Assembly: GCA_038503035.1 (NCBI GenBank)
Contig: JAVSML010025175.1
Location: 62,001-126,000, forward strand
Direction of reading: 5' to 3'
Length of the DNA stretch: 64,000 bases
From: Crocodylus rhombifer
Lineage: Eukaryota; Chordata; Crocodylia; Crocodylidae
Within the stretch, counting starts at the first letter, position 1. Every line of letters begins with the position of its first letter. Under the pieces are notes generated by a model. The model worked only from the letters and a program-made list of their open reading frames with translations, was not told where the DNA came from and ran no database searches. Both the position numbers and the translations under genes were made by a program. Shown here piece by piece: positions 47,386 to 59,114 of this stretch.

Positions 47386-48228
47386 CTTGTGGTTGTATCA
47401 TGAGTTTCTTGACATGTAATGTCATTTTTAGTGTTTTCTTTAGAAAGTATCAGCTGCTGGAGGCATGTGATTTACAGAGAAGCCCTGTTTTAATCTTAAC
47501 AAAGAGGTACAATTTTACAGTTCCTGGTTGGGGGGGAAAGCTTCAAGAGGTTACCCAAGTAACCCTTAAAACTCAAAAACAAAAAAACATTAAAAGAACC
47601 TAAGGAATGTTTTCTCTTTTGTTTTCTCATGATTTTAAAGCTGATTTCATCATTTTACAGTGCCTGAGTTGCTTTAAATCTTAAAAGCAGAATTATCTAA
47701 GCTAAGAAATTTATTTTTCTGAAGTTGTAGCTCTTGATAACCCTTATGCCAAAGGAAAATAGAGCCCTATTATTTACAGGTTAGAAAACTTAGTGTAAAT
47801 ACAGTTATTTTTTGTAATTGTGAAGATGCAGGAAACATTTTGCAGTGAATACAATGCAAAAAAAGAAAAAAAAGTAAATCTTCCTTAAACAACAGATAGT
47901 ATCTGCATTTTCCCTGCTTAATTCCATTAAATATAATGTTTACAGCTTGATATTTGGCTCTCTCTCCTATCTGGTGAGGGATTTTACAAAGATGTCCATC
48001 TTAAGAGCCTGGAGATGAGGCACAAATGACACAGATAATAAAGCTTGTACTTGGATTTTTCAAAATGTTTATTGCTTGAGACCAGAGTGATAAAGCTAAT
48101 TTATTCCATCACTTTTTCCTCTACTTTCTTTTAAGGATGTGTTTTTTCCATTCAATGCCTAGCAGCTTTAATTAATTGTTGAAACTCTGCTGATACACTA
48201 AATAGTATTCACCAGATTAAATAAATAA

Positions 48229-48263
<35 letters not shown>

Positions 48264-49843
48264 CTGCCCCACATGAATAGTAATTTTTTTCAGCAAACTG
48301 CCATTTGACCAATATCTCAGTAACAACCTTAACAGGCCCCATTTGAGTCCCTGGGTGCCCCACTGGAGTGCTTGCATGTAACAAGACATGTTTTCCTTCT
48401 GTCTAATCCCAGGGCTCCAGGTTCACAATTTCTTGCTCCCCCTCAACCTTGCCTGGCTCCCAGTGTCTGTAGTAGGCCACTGTGGAATAACCAGTCTGCA
48501 AGGAAAAAAAACTCTTCCTATAATGCTATAGACTTGCCCTCTGAAACATTATGTTCCCTTGCACCCTCTCTCCCCCATACTCACCTGCTTCTGGTGAGGG
48601 CTGGTCTGGAACACACTCCAACCTAAGTGCTCACACTTGCAAGTTCCTGACTGAAATAAAGCCTTTCTCCTTTTTCCAACAGCCAGGTCAATTTAGTGAC
48701 TTACACACTGAGGCCTCAATTTTGTAAAGACTATTTCCATATGTATTATTTTGCCCCCAGGCTCCTTATCCAACAAAATCACTTAAATATGCCAGTAGTT
48801 CCACTGAAGTGAATGCATGGTAAACATTAATTCAAACCGAGGATGTGCAGCATTGGAGCCTGTGATTGTATGAGAGAGAGTTCACTGTCCAGGGAAGTCC
48901 TTAAAAGCTAGCATTCTTAAAGCCCATTGAAATCAAAGGCTATCTTTTCTTATCAGGGCCCTAATGTTCATAGCCTTTGAGCAGCACCTGGCCATTCCAC
49001 AATGTACTATACACATTGTTTGCTTTAAGAACTCACCAGCCTTCTGATCCCTTCTCACACCTTGCATATTAATGGCTTTCCAAACAATTTCATCGTGTCT
49101 TTTAGATATATTCTAAAGATAGATCTTGTTTGTGTCATGACACAGGAGTGAGACTTTAATATACAGATGATTAATGCTAAAAGAGTTCCAATGAAGTTCA
49201 ATTAGTAAAAACATCATAAAGGATATTTAAACCTTGAGATGAATTAATTATTACAAATGACAAATGGCATGCAGACTGTATAAACAGTCCAAAAGGACAA
49301 GAGAGCAAATAATGGAAGCACATTGACCTATTCATTGTTTGGAGAGAGCTTATGTTACTGAAGTCAAACATGACCTCTGGGAAGAGGCGTAATGTTCAGC
49401 CAGCTCAGCAAAACCCAGATGAAAATAAATGGTAACTGATGAATGGGTTTCGTCAAAGCTAAAAACAAGCTGCCAAGGGAAGAAAAACAACTGGAGCTAC
49501 TTTCATACTTTAGAGAAACATGTCAGTATTTGAAGAATGGCAGGGCACTATATTGATTTGGTTTTGAAAAGCAGACACTGCCAGGTGTCCTGGACACTGA
49601 CCAACTATGAGAAATCTAAGGGGCGGAGAGATGTTAGGCCTCCTTAGACAGCCAGGGCCTTTCATGTGTGGTCTTTGTTATGGAAGGATTTTCGGGTCAG
49701 GGATATACATGGAGCTACAGCCTGCCCTCATATACCCTATAAATACACAGAGGCTCCAGTAAAGTTCAAAAGTATGTTGTAAACTTATGATCGCAACAAA
49801 AGCAAGATTAACAGTAGGAAACGTACATAACATCAAGCATTAA
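47386..49843. other. unassigned AT-rich sequence
   Basis: About 2.4 kb with no supported gene. It holds the AT microsatellite listed separately. Confidence 0.4.
48218..48260. repeat. (ATAA)n/(AT)n microsatellite
   Basis: A few ATAA units pass directly into an uninterrupted AT tract. Confidence 0.95.
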
Positions 49844-49851
49844 CTATATAC

Positions 49852-50634
49852 TAGGGTGTGTGAAATGGGCTGTATTTGATTCAAATTTGGATTCGGCCCA
49901 AATCGGGGACAGTGATTCGATTCGTTGATTTGGATCACTGTCCCAATTCAATTCAGCCAAATCTGAATCTAAAGATTCGATGCTGATTTGGAGAATCAGC
50001 AATTCAGCAATAGACACAGCTTTAAATGTTTTTTCTACATACCTCGAGGTACAAGGTGCGGCTCATGAATGCTGTGATGCTGGGGCAGACGAAGCATCCC
50101 ACAGGAGTGTGGAGGGACTCCCATGTGCTTGGTGGCAAACCCGGAAGTGGACTGGAAGCACTTCCAATCCATGTCCGGGTCCGCCACCGAGCACACAGGG
50201 GATCCTGCCTCCCTCCCCTCCCTGCACCCACCCAGCTCAACAGTTGGCTGCAGGGGGACTCTGGGTGCCCCCCCAGACCCAGGAGGCACTAGTTGCTGAG
50301 CCCAGGGGCAGCAGGTGGTCCCCCGGGTGCTCCACAGTGAACCCAGAAGTGGACCGGAAATGCTTCCAGGTCCACTTGGGACCCCCACCAGCCCTGCACT
50401 CCCATGAGATGCTCCATCTGTCCCAGCATCTCAGCACTCACGACCCACCTGGTACCTTGATGTATGTAGAAAAAACATTTAAAGCTGTGTCTATGTCTGA
50501 CTCATCAAATCTCTCCAAATTGATCTGGAGGGTTCCGGTGCAATTCAGAGAGATGAAAGGGTCTCTTGATTCGATTCGGATTCAGAGATTCAGCAACCAA
50601 ATCAAATCAGCGACTGAAGCTTCACACAGCCCTA
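49852..50634 (+). mobile_element. hAT-type non-autonomous element with 8-bp duplication
   Basis: Flanked by CTATATAC (49844-49851) and CTGTATAC (50635-50642), agreeing at 7 of 8. Ends TAGGGTGTGTGAAATGG and, inverted, TAGGGCTGTGTGAAGCTTCA. The subterminal regions are full of GATTCG/CGAATC and TTTGATTC words. The pair ACAGCTTTAAATGTTTTTTC and, inverted, AACATTTAAAGCTGTGTC marks a long internal inverted repeat around a GC-rich core. The second copy is at 21607-22336. The 223-codon frame across it has no transposase features. Confidence 0.85.
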
Positions 50635-50832
50635 CTGTATACACTGGTTAACTGCAATACACCATAACCAGACCTGCCAGGGGGCTGCGAAGGGCACTGT
50701 CGGGGCCTTCACAGGCTCTCTGAGCTGAAGTGACAATCAGTCTTTTCCCTCAAAGTGTACTCAGACTGAGGGTGAGGGAAGGGCGATAATTAGGACACAG
50801 TGGAGGTTACTGTCAGTGGAGGTTACACGTGG

Positions 50833-51364
50833 AGAGCTGGAGTACTGCGTCCAGTTCTGGGCGCCGCACTTCAAGAGGGATGTCGACGGCATCGAGAGGG
50901 TCCAGAGGAGGGCCACTCATATGATCAGGGGACAACAGGGCAGGCCCTATGAGGACAGGCTGTGGGACCTGAACCTGTTCAGCCTCCAAAAGAGAAGGCT
51001 GAGGGGGGATCTTGTGGCCTGTTATAAACTAGTCAGGGGGGATCAGCAGGCATTGGGGAAGTCACTGTTTCCCCGAGCACCGCCAGGAGTGACCAGGAAT
51101 AACGGTCACAAGCTAGCAGAGGGTAGGTTTAGGTTAGATATCAGAAGGCGCTACTTCACAGTCAGGGCGGCTAGGGTCTGGAACCAGCTTCCAAGAGAAG
51201 TGGTGCAGGCTCCTACCCTGGGGGTGTTTAAGAGGAGGTTAGATGAACATCTAGCTGGGGTCATTTGACCCCAGTACTCTTTCCTGCCATGGCAGGGGGT
51301 CAGACTAGATGATCTGCTCAGGTCCCTTCCGACCCTACAAACTATGAAACTATGAAACTATGAA
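50833..51364 (+). mobile_element. CR1 3' end with an open C-terminal ORF2 frame
   Basis: The open frame to the stop at 51266-51268 encodes the complete C-terminal segment of ORF2, beginning LEYCVQFWAPHFKRDVDGIE and ending FKRRLDEHLAGVI, with no stop or shift over about 145 codons. The tail holds CAGACTAGATGATCTGCTC and three ACTATGAA units at the end. The open frame and regular tail suggest a fairly young insertion of another CR1 subfamily. The direct repeat CAGTGGAGGTTAC occurs twice just upstream (50800-50830). Confidence 0.9.
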
Positions 51365-51915
51365 TTACCAGTCCGATAGGTGATTGAGGTCCTGATCCAA
51401 TAACGCTTTTACAGGTAAGTATCCAATTATAATCCAATCCAATAGGTCACCCCTCTCTCTCTCACTGCTACAGTCACTGCTCAGATGCCTCAGACACACA
51501 AGTATGATCACCAACCAACTAAGCTCACATACCATTCAAACTTCAAGAACGCTCAAGAATCCATATTCCATTTGCCCTGAATCACGCCTCAGGATTCCTT
51601 AACTACACACCAAAATCCCACCATGTGTCAGTCATTCCTCTCACCAATCACTCATGTGCACACAACACCCTACTGTTGTGCTCTCGGCACTCAGGTGTAG
51701 CACACGGCACTCTACTGGACCACACTAGCTACTGCACAGGCTCCCCAGATGTAAGTGCATGCTCAGGAGGGATCTTACATTATGGACCACATCCAACAGT
51801 TTTAGCCAAACCCCTTCTGAGAACATTTTACTCCACCAATTTGACACCTAAGTGAACTTAAGTGTGATTTCATTCCACTCTACTCAACTCTCTTGAGAAC
51901 AGTTAAAACTCCCCC
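51365..51915. other. unassigned, non-coding
   Basis: CA- and T-rich sequence with no recognised gene. Confidence 0.4.
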
Positions 51916-52165
51916 AGTGTCTCATGTATTCAGTGTCCTGCATTCAAAATGGTGGCAGGGACACTTTAACTAAAGCTCATTCAAAGAGCTTTAGTTAACA
52001 TGCCTGCACCGCCATTTTGAAACGGGGGCGCTGAACACACAAGACCGCTTAAGCGTTCTAATTCGAACTCATTCTGATTATATTAATCAAGTCTGCTCTG
52101 CTGTGTTCCAATTAAAACATGTTGGAGCAGGCGTCCTGCATGTGTATATGCATCTACATCCCCTA
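51916..52165. mobile_element. foldback MITE-like element
   Basis: Arms at about 51925-51978 and 51986-52040 are inverted copies (ATTCAAAATGGTGGCAGG against CCTGCACCGCCATTTTGAA, and AACTAAAGCTC against GAGCTTTAGTT), separated by a loop of about 7 bases. The right side ends GCATCTACATCCCC, related to the GGGTGCATCTACA ends elsewhere. Outer limits are approximate. Confidence 0.6.
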
Positions 52166-53516
52166 GGGTGCCTTAAAGGCAGAATGAGATCTAGCCTTCA
52201 GTATCCAGCAGTTAGTCAAACAAAATGAAATCTTTGAACAGGAAAAAATCATCAACATTAAAAATGGCATGACTGATTGAAACAGTGTGAAAAATAAGTT
52301 TATTTTTTGTAAGGTTTTTGTCCAGATTTCAATGTTGCCTGTCTAGCATTCATATGCATAAACCTCCTCTGTGGCCTGCAGACTACAGTTAAATATTTGG
52401 ACTGGCCCTGATCAAACAAGCATATCTCCCAGCCCACATTTCTTTGAGCATACTTTACGTAAGTCTCCAGTCAATGGGTTGGCTCTGAGGCAAACAGGCA
52501 GGAAGGGCCAAATAAGATAGCACTCAAGAAGGTGGAAACAAACAAGAGAAGCCAGTCAGGGACCCAGGAGATGCAGCTGGAAGCAAGGAAAAAAGAAGAC
52601 CCTTACTTATACCCAAAATATTCCCACTTCCTTGCTCTGCTGTTTACCAGCAGGTAATGACAGTACATGGGAGTCATCCCTCGGATATTACAACAACTCA
52701 CTCTCTAAATATTTCTTCTGAGAGCAGTGTAAACCCCCTTGCTGAGCAGTAGCAGATTTTCTGGGAACTTATAGATTGACATCCCACATCCAGGTATAGC
52801 TGATCTGGATGTGGAGTCTAAATACATTTCAAGCATAACTCATTATATTTACAAGTGTAGATCCTTCAGCAGTCAAATGGGCTGCAGAACATTTTTTTCA
52901 GGAGTTTGAGCTTAGCATCCATACACAGTTCTCAAGAAACAACTCCATCTTGAGCTGCCTGCAGTCAGAACTGTAGACTCCTCTGAGTGGGAGTGGGTCT
53001 GAAGGCCTGTGCCAGCCCATGCTGGATGTAGACCCTCTGCAAGACTAAGTGAATAGAAATGTGACATTGTAAATGTGACAAGTAGCTTCAAGATGCCAGA
53101 ATATTTCATAGCATTGCCTGACGGAGTAGGCTTAAGTTTTATCATCACTTGCAGCCATCATTTTGAAAACAAAATCATAATCCATTCCACAGCCTAATGA
53201 ACTGTTAAGCATTCCCCTAGGTTCACAATCATTTTGTGGATCTCTTTTTTTTCTAATTTATTTTAACAGACACTTTCAATACAAATTGTTTTTTCCCCTC
53301 TAAACATGTCAAAGTAGGTGCTAACTGCACAAACATTAGTGCTGAATTAAAATTAAATTAATAAGGAATAGTTACAAAATACATAATATCCATGGTTATA
53401 CTAAAATAACCTAGCACAGCACTTGAGTTTCAGAAATACATGGAAATTAGTAGACACACTAGCTCCCTGCAGCAACTGCTAGCTCCCCCAAGGATTAAGT
53501 AGTTTGGGCATCTAGA
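52166..53516. other. unassigned, non-coding
   Basis: No supported gene or named repeat. Confidence 0.4.
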
Positions 53517-55924
53517 CATGCCCCAGGCAAAAAGCCCTATCTAGATGTTTAAATTTTGGTGCCATTCTGTTGTTGTTGTTGTTCTGGGGTTTTTTGTAAG
53601 CATCTAGGTTTGTGTGTCTAGGGGTCCAGACCCACCTATGTGCCTCCACATCTACAAAAGTGATAAAGGATGGAGGGAGATGGGGGGACAATGTCCCCTT
53701 CCCAAGGGATGAGGACTCACAGATTCAGTCTCTCTGGCTAGAGACCAAATTACATATAAACCAGTATAAGTGACCAGAAACTGGTTCAAACCTGTAACAC
53801 AAAAAAGTTCAGTGCACATAAACCACTTTCAAAATGGCTTACCCCAGATTTAAAATAAATCTAGATGGATGTAGTATCAGACTTACCTGATTAAGTTAAA
53901 TTAGTTTTTTGAACTTTTGCCCCACATCCCCTCCAGCATAAAGTTAACTCATAGTCCCCAGTATCCCAGGATACTTTGCAACTCCCCCACAAACCACCCT
54001 CCCTCACCCTTATAGGGTAAGCAGGTGAGCTTAGGCCCACGCTGTCTGCTCCAGTTGAGCAGAGGTGTGCCCCGCTCTCAGTTTCTGGTCTGAGCCACCG
54101 CAGGCATGTTGTTGTATTTGTGGAATCAAAAGTGAATGTCCATCTACTTGCTTCTCCGTTCAATCTACTCGCTTAGACAAACCTGCAAAGATTGAATCAA
54201 TTCAGCCTCCGGTTTTTTGACTGTCTGTACTTAGCCTCTAGGGGCCAAAAAGAAAAGAGCTGTAGTGAGAGTGCTGCTAATGTGAGCATGGCTCACACGC
54301 CCACACTCAGAGCAGGAACAGATCTGCAAAAAGGAGATGAAAAAGCAGACTCAGGAAATGTATTACGGGGCCAGACTAGGAGCTGCAGCACCGTGCTTCT
54401 CTCAGGCACTGACACCTCTGGGGGAGAGCAAAGGCTGCTCAGCAGCACAAGGCCAGTAGGCAGGTTGCAGAGCAGACCTGTGGACAGCAGCTGTAGAAGG
54501 AAGGATTCCTGTCTCAGGAAAGCTCCAGGTACCACTAGGCAGCATGGTTGTCTCTTAACAATGGGGCTTCTCATGGGCATTTCTCTTCTCTGGCCAGTGA
54601 GACATCCAAGGACACGGATTTGCTATGCAGGACAGGGACATCTAGGGCAGCCCCTCTTCTAATTCCAGGATCCTTAGCACTCACTGCCAGGCACCAAGCC
54701 AGACAGATCCCTCTTTTAGCTCGTAGCACAGACAAGGCATACTGCTCCAGCATAGCCAAGCAGGCCAGTGCTAAGGGAGGGTGTGCATAGTACTAACCGC
54801 TAGGAAACAGCCCCAGTCCGAAAGGCTAGCCCCCTGGGTGAAAAAGGTGACAGGGACCATCTTACTTCCCAGCAGCACAGCAGGGCATGAGAATTGGGGA
54901 CAACATGCCAGCATAAAGATGCATCTCTGCTCAAAAAGTATGGGCTACACAGGCTACCAGCACACATAGCAAGCACACAAGAGTCTGTGCAAAACAAAGC
55001 GTCCTGCGCAAGTCCCTCACAGCCACTTAGACCATTGCAGGTATCTATATCCACAGACAAAATGTGTTATATAGACAACTGAGCTGACATGGTATTTTCT
55101 TGCAGTTTGGGCATCCAGATTTTTAGACAACCAAGCTGCCCCCACTGTTGTCCCCTAATCTGGGCATCTATATTCTGGACGCCCAGTGTCTGAGTACAGC
55201 CAGAGGGCTCTCAGGGGCTGTTCAACTCAGTTTCACTGTCAGGTACCTGTTAAAGGGGTTTGCCAGCAGGCTTCCCATTCCTGGCCAGGTAATACCCAAC
55301 ACAGCTGCACCAGTCTGGCTCTAGCATGCCAGAGGTCAAGGCAGGCAGTCCTAGGTCCTGCCCAATATTCATTTTGGACAAGCTGATGATGATCAATGAC
55401 TTTATGGCTGCCCATGTTGAGCAGCTGACAGAGAAGGGAGTCTTTGAGACCATACCCAAAGAGTAGGACTGCCTGTGGGATGCACTGCAGGCAGAGGTGA
55501 ATGTTGTTAGGGGCCAGGCCATAAACACCAAGCGGAGTATATTAAAAAAAAATAACAGAGGCAATGTCACCCTTCTTCACCCCTAGCCCCACAGTAGCTC
55601 TCCTGATACATCTGTGGGTTTGGCATATATGAGCAGAAGTTGGTGAGTGTAGTGATAGAAGTCATGATTTAGAAATGCTCCCTAACAGGAGACTGAAGAA
55701 GCTGGGAACTGGGAAATGGTTCCTGAGTTAGAGAGTAGCCAGCTAGTTAGTTATTTAGAGAGAGAGAACAGGTTCTACTGCTCCACCGTTAAATGTTGTG
55801 GTTTAGTCCTTCTCATTTGTGTGTGCCTGTGTTTATTGAACCTGATGATCACTATGGTGGGCATGGTATGTGTGGGAATATCCCTTTCAGGAAGCATGTG
55901 GGACTCAATGTAGACATACCCTTA
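53517..55924. mobile_element. possible longer DNA transposon with GGGCATCTAGACATG-like ends
   Basis: The left end GGGCATCTAGACATGCCCC and the inverted right end GGGTATGTCTACATTGAG resemble the TIRs of the ACT-flanked MITEs, about 2.4 kb apart. Inside are open stretches, for example 156 codons at 54192-54662 and MINDFMAAHVEQLTEKGVFE near 55390, none with a recognised transposase motif. Internal GGGCATC words near 55109 and 55158 could instead be the ends of a smaller element. A decayed Harbinger-type parent is a guess only. Confidence 0.3.
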
Positions 55925-57356
55925 GTATCCACCCTTCTATTTCACTCTGTTTCAGCCCAGTTGCTAGGCCAAAGAAACTTGGAGACTCCTGGATATGTAT
56001 GCAGGCATATGCCAAGTGAGCCTTCAAAGCTTTTGAGGTTTGCCCCACACTAGAAACAATGTGTTATAATGGCAGTTCCCCAAAGATCTCTACAAAGCCA
56101 TCTCTTACTTTACTTAGGAACAATGACTATTTAAGGTTTTCTTGTGGGGACATGCTGCTCCAGATTTCTTCAGAGTAGCAGAATTGACCTAGGTCAATAC
56201 TATTGTTAGTAACCTCCAGAAAGAAGTCTAGGTACTGCAGTAAGTAAAGCTGGTCATGGAAATAGGTAGCATTTCATCAGTTAAAAAAGTGTCCTTGTAT
56301 GGTGGTAGGGCAATATGTGTTACTGGATAGATGTCAGGAAAATAAGGTTTTGACTAGTTGTGGCCATAATGATCCTTTGGTGTATCTTTCAAGATGACAG
56401 AGTTAGCTGCAGTGTCCTAGGAAATTTTCATCTTGGGGCAAGGTTGTATCTTAAAGGTATTCTGGATCCTGAAGTGGGAGCAGTGTTTTCCCTCCATTGA
56501 GCTGTTTAAGGACCATCCACGTAATGTTTTAGTAGAAACACTGCTGCTTGTGTGCAAGAAGTCATAGACTCAAATCGCTGGCTAATAGCTCATTTTAAGA
56601 AGAATCCAATGACTAGAGAACTTTCCTGAGTCTTGTGAAATGTGTGTCCAACTCCTCCAACATGTGGGTCAGTCAGCTTTGGATAAGTCAGTTTGGTATG
56701 TCTATACTAAAGCAGCAGGATATTCAGTCATACTGCCAGAGAGATAAGCCCCACCCACTCATTCCTGCTCCATGCATTTCAGCCCCAGACATGGAGCAGT
56801 GAGAACACAGTGCAGTCACCATGGCATCATGCTCAAAACCGGGGTTTCAAGTATGCTTTAGAGCAGTAACTTTGGGTTTCCCCCTTGACATCCTCATCTC
56901 CTTCATTTCCAGGGTGGGAGTAGGTGGTCACGCTTATGTCTTCAGCCATGAAGCTGAGCACCCTGCTACCCTGGTATAGAAATACCCTAGTTTCTCTGTG
57001 CCTCAATCCATTTCTATACTATGGAGCAATTAGCATTTCTCTACCTTAGAGTGATATTGTGAAGATATATATGCTAAAGATTATGAGATTAAAGACAGTC
57101 TATTTATATACAGGATGCATAGGTGGATGGAAGTGCCACCATTGGCTCCAGAGATCTTTGGGCAGCATCTTCAATTTGTTTTATAATTTTAACCACAACC
57201 TTTACTTGTGCCCTAAGTGAGTTGTAGTGTTCTGTGAGCACTTAAACAACTTATCAGCCAAGATACCACACTGGCTGTGTTTCAGTGGTGGGCAAAATAA
57301 CTGTTTGACTTTGTTAAGCACTTGTGTTGAAAGGCACTGTCTACAGACAACTAACT
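55925..57356. other. unassigned, non-coding
   Basis: No gene recognised. GTATGTCTATACTAAAGC near 56696 recalls MITE ends but has no partner. Confidence 0.35.
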
Positions 57357-57613
57357 GGGCATGTCTACATGAGATGCCTTAATGCGCAGTGGACCATTCT
57401 ACCGTGCATTAGCGAATCCTGGCAAAAAACGTGCTAATCCGCTAATGTGCAGTAGAATGAGTCTACTGCACAGTAAGCCTCACAAAAAAACCCATTCATC
57501 TTTGCTTACTGGCATTAGCGCAGCTACTGCACCTTTATGTAGTACCTCATATTAGAGGTACTAACTTTAATGCACGGTAGCAAAAGCACATTAATAAGCA
57601 TGTAGATGTGCCC
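57357..57613 (+). mobile_element. MITE flanked by ACT, 257 bp
   Basis: The left end GGGCATGTCTACATGAG and the inverted right end GGGCACATCTACATGC form the terminal repeats. ACT occurs on both sides (57354-57356 and 57614-57616), as at 45058-45472. The interior has inverted words (AATGCGCAGT, ACTGCACATTAGC-type). No coding. Confidence 0.75.
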
Positions 57614-58360
57614 ACTGATTACTGAGTCTTTGTAGCAGCTAATTTCTCATGGTAAATTTTGTTTGTTTAAGAAACTGTAACTAAAAAGATGAGCAATAAA
57701 AATCCCCCTTTATAGGAATGTCTTAATAAAATTTTCAGAGGTGTGAGACACAAGTAACAATTAAACTGTTGAACCCTGGCATGTGCTCTTAATTTGACTT
57801 CCATCCTTCGCTGCTTACCCCTGCTCTTTGGGTAAATATTATTGTTATATTATTCCTTGTAGGTATACCTGTGCATCACCTTCAATTCTCTAACCCTTAG
57901 AACTAGTGAGAAAAGAGCTTGCTGTCTCATGGTCTATGCAGCATTTGCAGCCAGCTGTTTCTATGCTCCAATGACACTGTTGTTGGCAGTGGGCATCCAT
58001 CATAACGTCTTCGTGTGGTGCTGGGATGATCAACTAAAATCCATACAACACTTCAGATTAAGGTTGCTGGGCAATGAAGTGATATGCAGGGTGTAGGCTT
58101 CTCCACATGCACCCTGTTTATAGTCCTATTCTATTTTAATTAAAAGCCAGGGAGGAGAAAGAAATTACCAGAATCATATGGCTGGCATCCCAGTTTTGCA
58201 GAGTTAATCATTAAAAATTGCCTTGATTTTGAATATAATCAATGGATGTCTATTTGTATTTGCAAATTGTTTAATTTTTATCTCTGCTAGGCCAAGGATG
58301 CTTGCCCTTTGTTTCCATACCTAAATTAATCATTTGTCAGATATTTTTACAGTAATGTGA
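57614..58360. other. upstream flank of the putative host exon
   Basis: AT-rich sequence without recognised repeat. It is the presumed promoter-distal region of the gene starting at 58467, but no specific factor site is claimed. Confidence 0.4.
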
Positions 58361-58366
58361 TATAAG
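58361..58366 (+). promoter_or_regulatory. TATA-like box upstream of the signal-peptide exon
   Basis: GATATAAGTG lies about 100 bases before the ATG at 58467. Transcription would start about 25-30 bases downstream, giving a 5' leader of about 70-75 bases. Position and sequence are plausible, but an AT-rich region gives such boxes by chance. Confidence 0.4.
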
Positions 58367-58466
58367 TGACAGGATAACCTTTGCAGTGGTACATTTCAGG
58401 AAGCAGTCTGCAGAAGGAATACAAGTGATTTAATAATTTCCCCCTTATACCCAGAACAATTACAAA

Positions 58467-58524
58467 ATGAAAGGAGTCCTACTCCTGCTGCTGGCTTTAT
58501 CTTTGGGTCATGCTCTACAGAGAG
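58467..58524 (+). CDS. putative first coding exon of a secreted protein (signal peptide)
   Basis: The ATG in TACAAAATG opens MKGVLLLLLALSLGHALQR: a lysine, a run of leucine and other hydrophobic residues, then GHALQ with a likely signal-peptidase site after GHA or ALQ. The exon ends AGAG and is followed at once by GTAAGA, a strong splice donor, leaving a phase-1 junction. Reading on past the donor gives a frame with no domain, as expected of an intron. A TATA-like box lies about 100 bases upstream. The combination is typical of short first exons of secreted-protein genes. I do not recognise the gene and found no second exon before 64 kb, partly because a CR1 of 4.5 kb fills most of the remaining space. 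It could be a chance ORF. Confidence 0.5.
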
Positions 58525-59012
58525 GTAAGATGGCTTACACTGTGTGTTTTTCCTGTGAAATTTTCCATTGTGAAGGCCACATCCAATTCCCTTTGAAATC
58601 AAAGGAAATACTTCTTTCTACTGGAAAGGAAGATGTGGCAGACTACAATTACTCCATTCTACTGATTGACACAGTATCAGAACAGTTTGACATAAAACCA
58701 GAATCATTATTGCTTATTGAAAAGTGTTAGTGAACTGCATCTTTAATTGGACTTTCAGTGTAGTTACATTTCTTACACTAACACAAATATAGAATGAAAG
58801 CCAGAAATAGACTTGGTATGGCTAAAACAAAAGGGGGATTTTCATCTCAAATTGATTTTAAATACATGGCCAGTGATTGGAAGTGAACTGGACCTATTGG
58901 GACTGTTCATCAGATGGTGTAAATGGGCATAGCTATACTGAAATCAATGGAATACCATCAGTTTAGCAGTTTATATCAGCTGAGGATCCAGTCAATTATG
59001 AATTGACGACAG
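58525..59012 (+). other. putative intron 1, with an old hairpin repeat
   Basis: This follows the splice donor. Around 58908-58994 the words ATGGTGTAAATGGGCATAGC then GAAATCAATGG and ATATCAGCTGAGGATCCAGT match a short palindromic repeat common in sauropsid DNA. No exon is seen. Confidence 0.4.
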
Positions 59013-59114
59013 TTTTCATAGATTTCATAGATTTCATAGACATCAGGGCTGGAAGGGACCTCGGGAGATCATCGAGTCCAGCCCCCTGCCCAAAGGGCAG
59101 GAAGTCAGCTGGGG

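Noticed and set aside
49980..50651. 223-codon plus-strand frame
   Set aside because: It covers a non-autonomous hAT element, with the terminal repeats themselves translated and no transposase motif.
53891..54662. Opposed frames near 54 kb as a transposase
   Set aside because: No DDE, Myb or zinc-finger motif could be pointed to, so no function is claimed.
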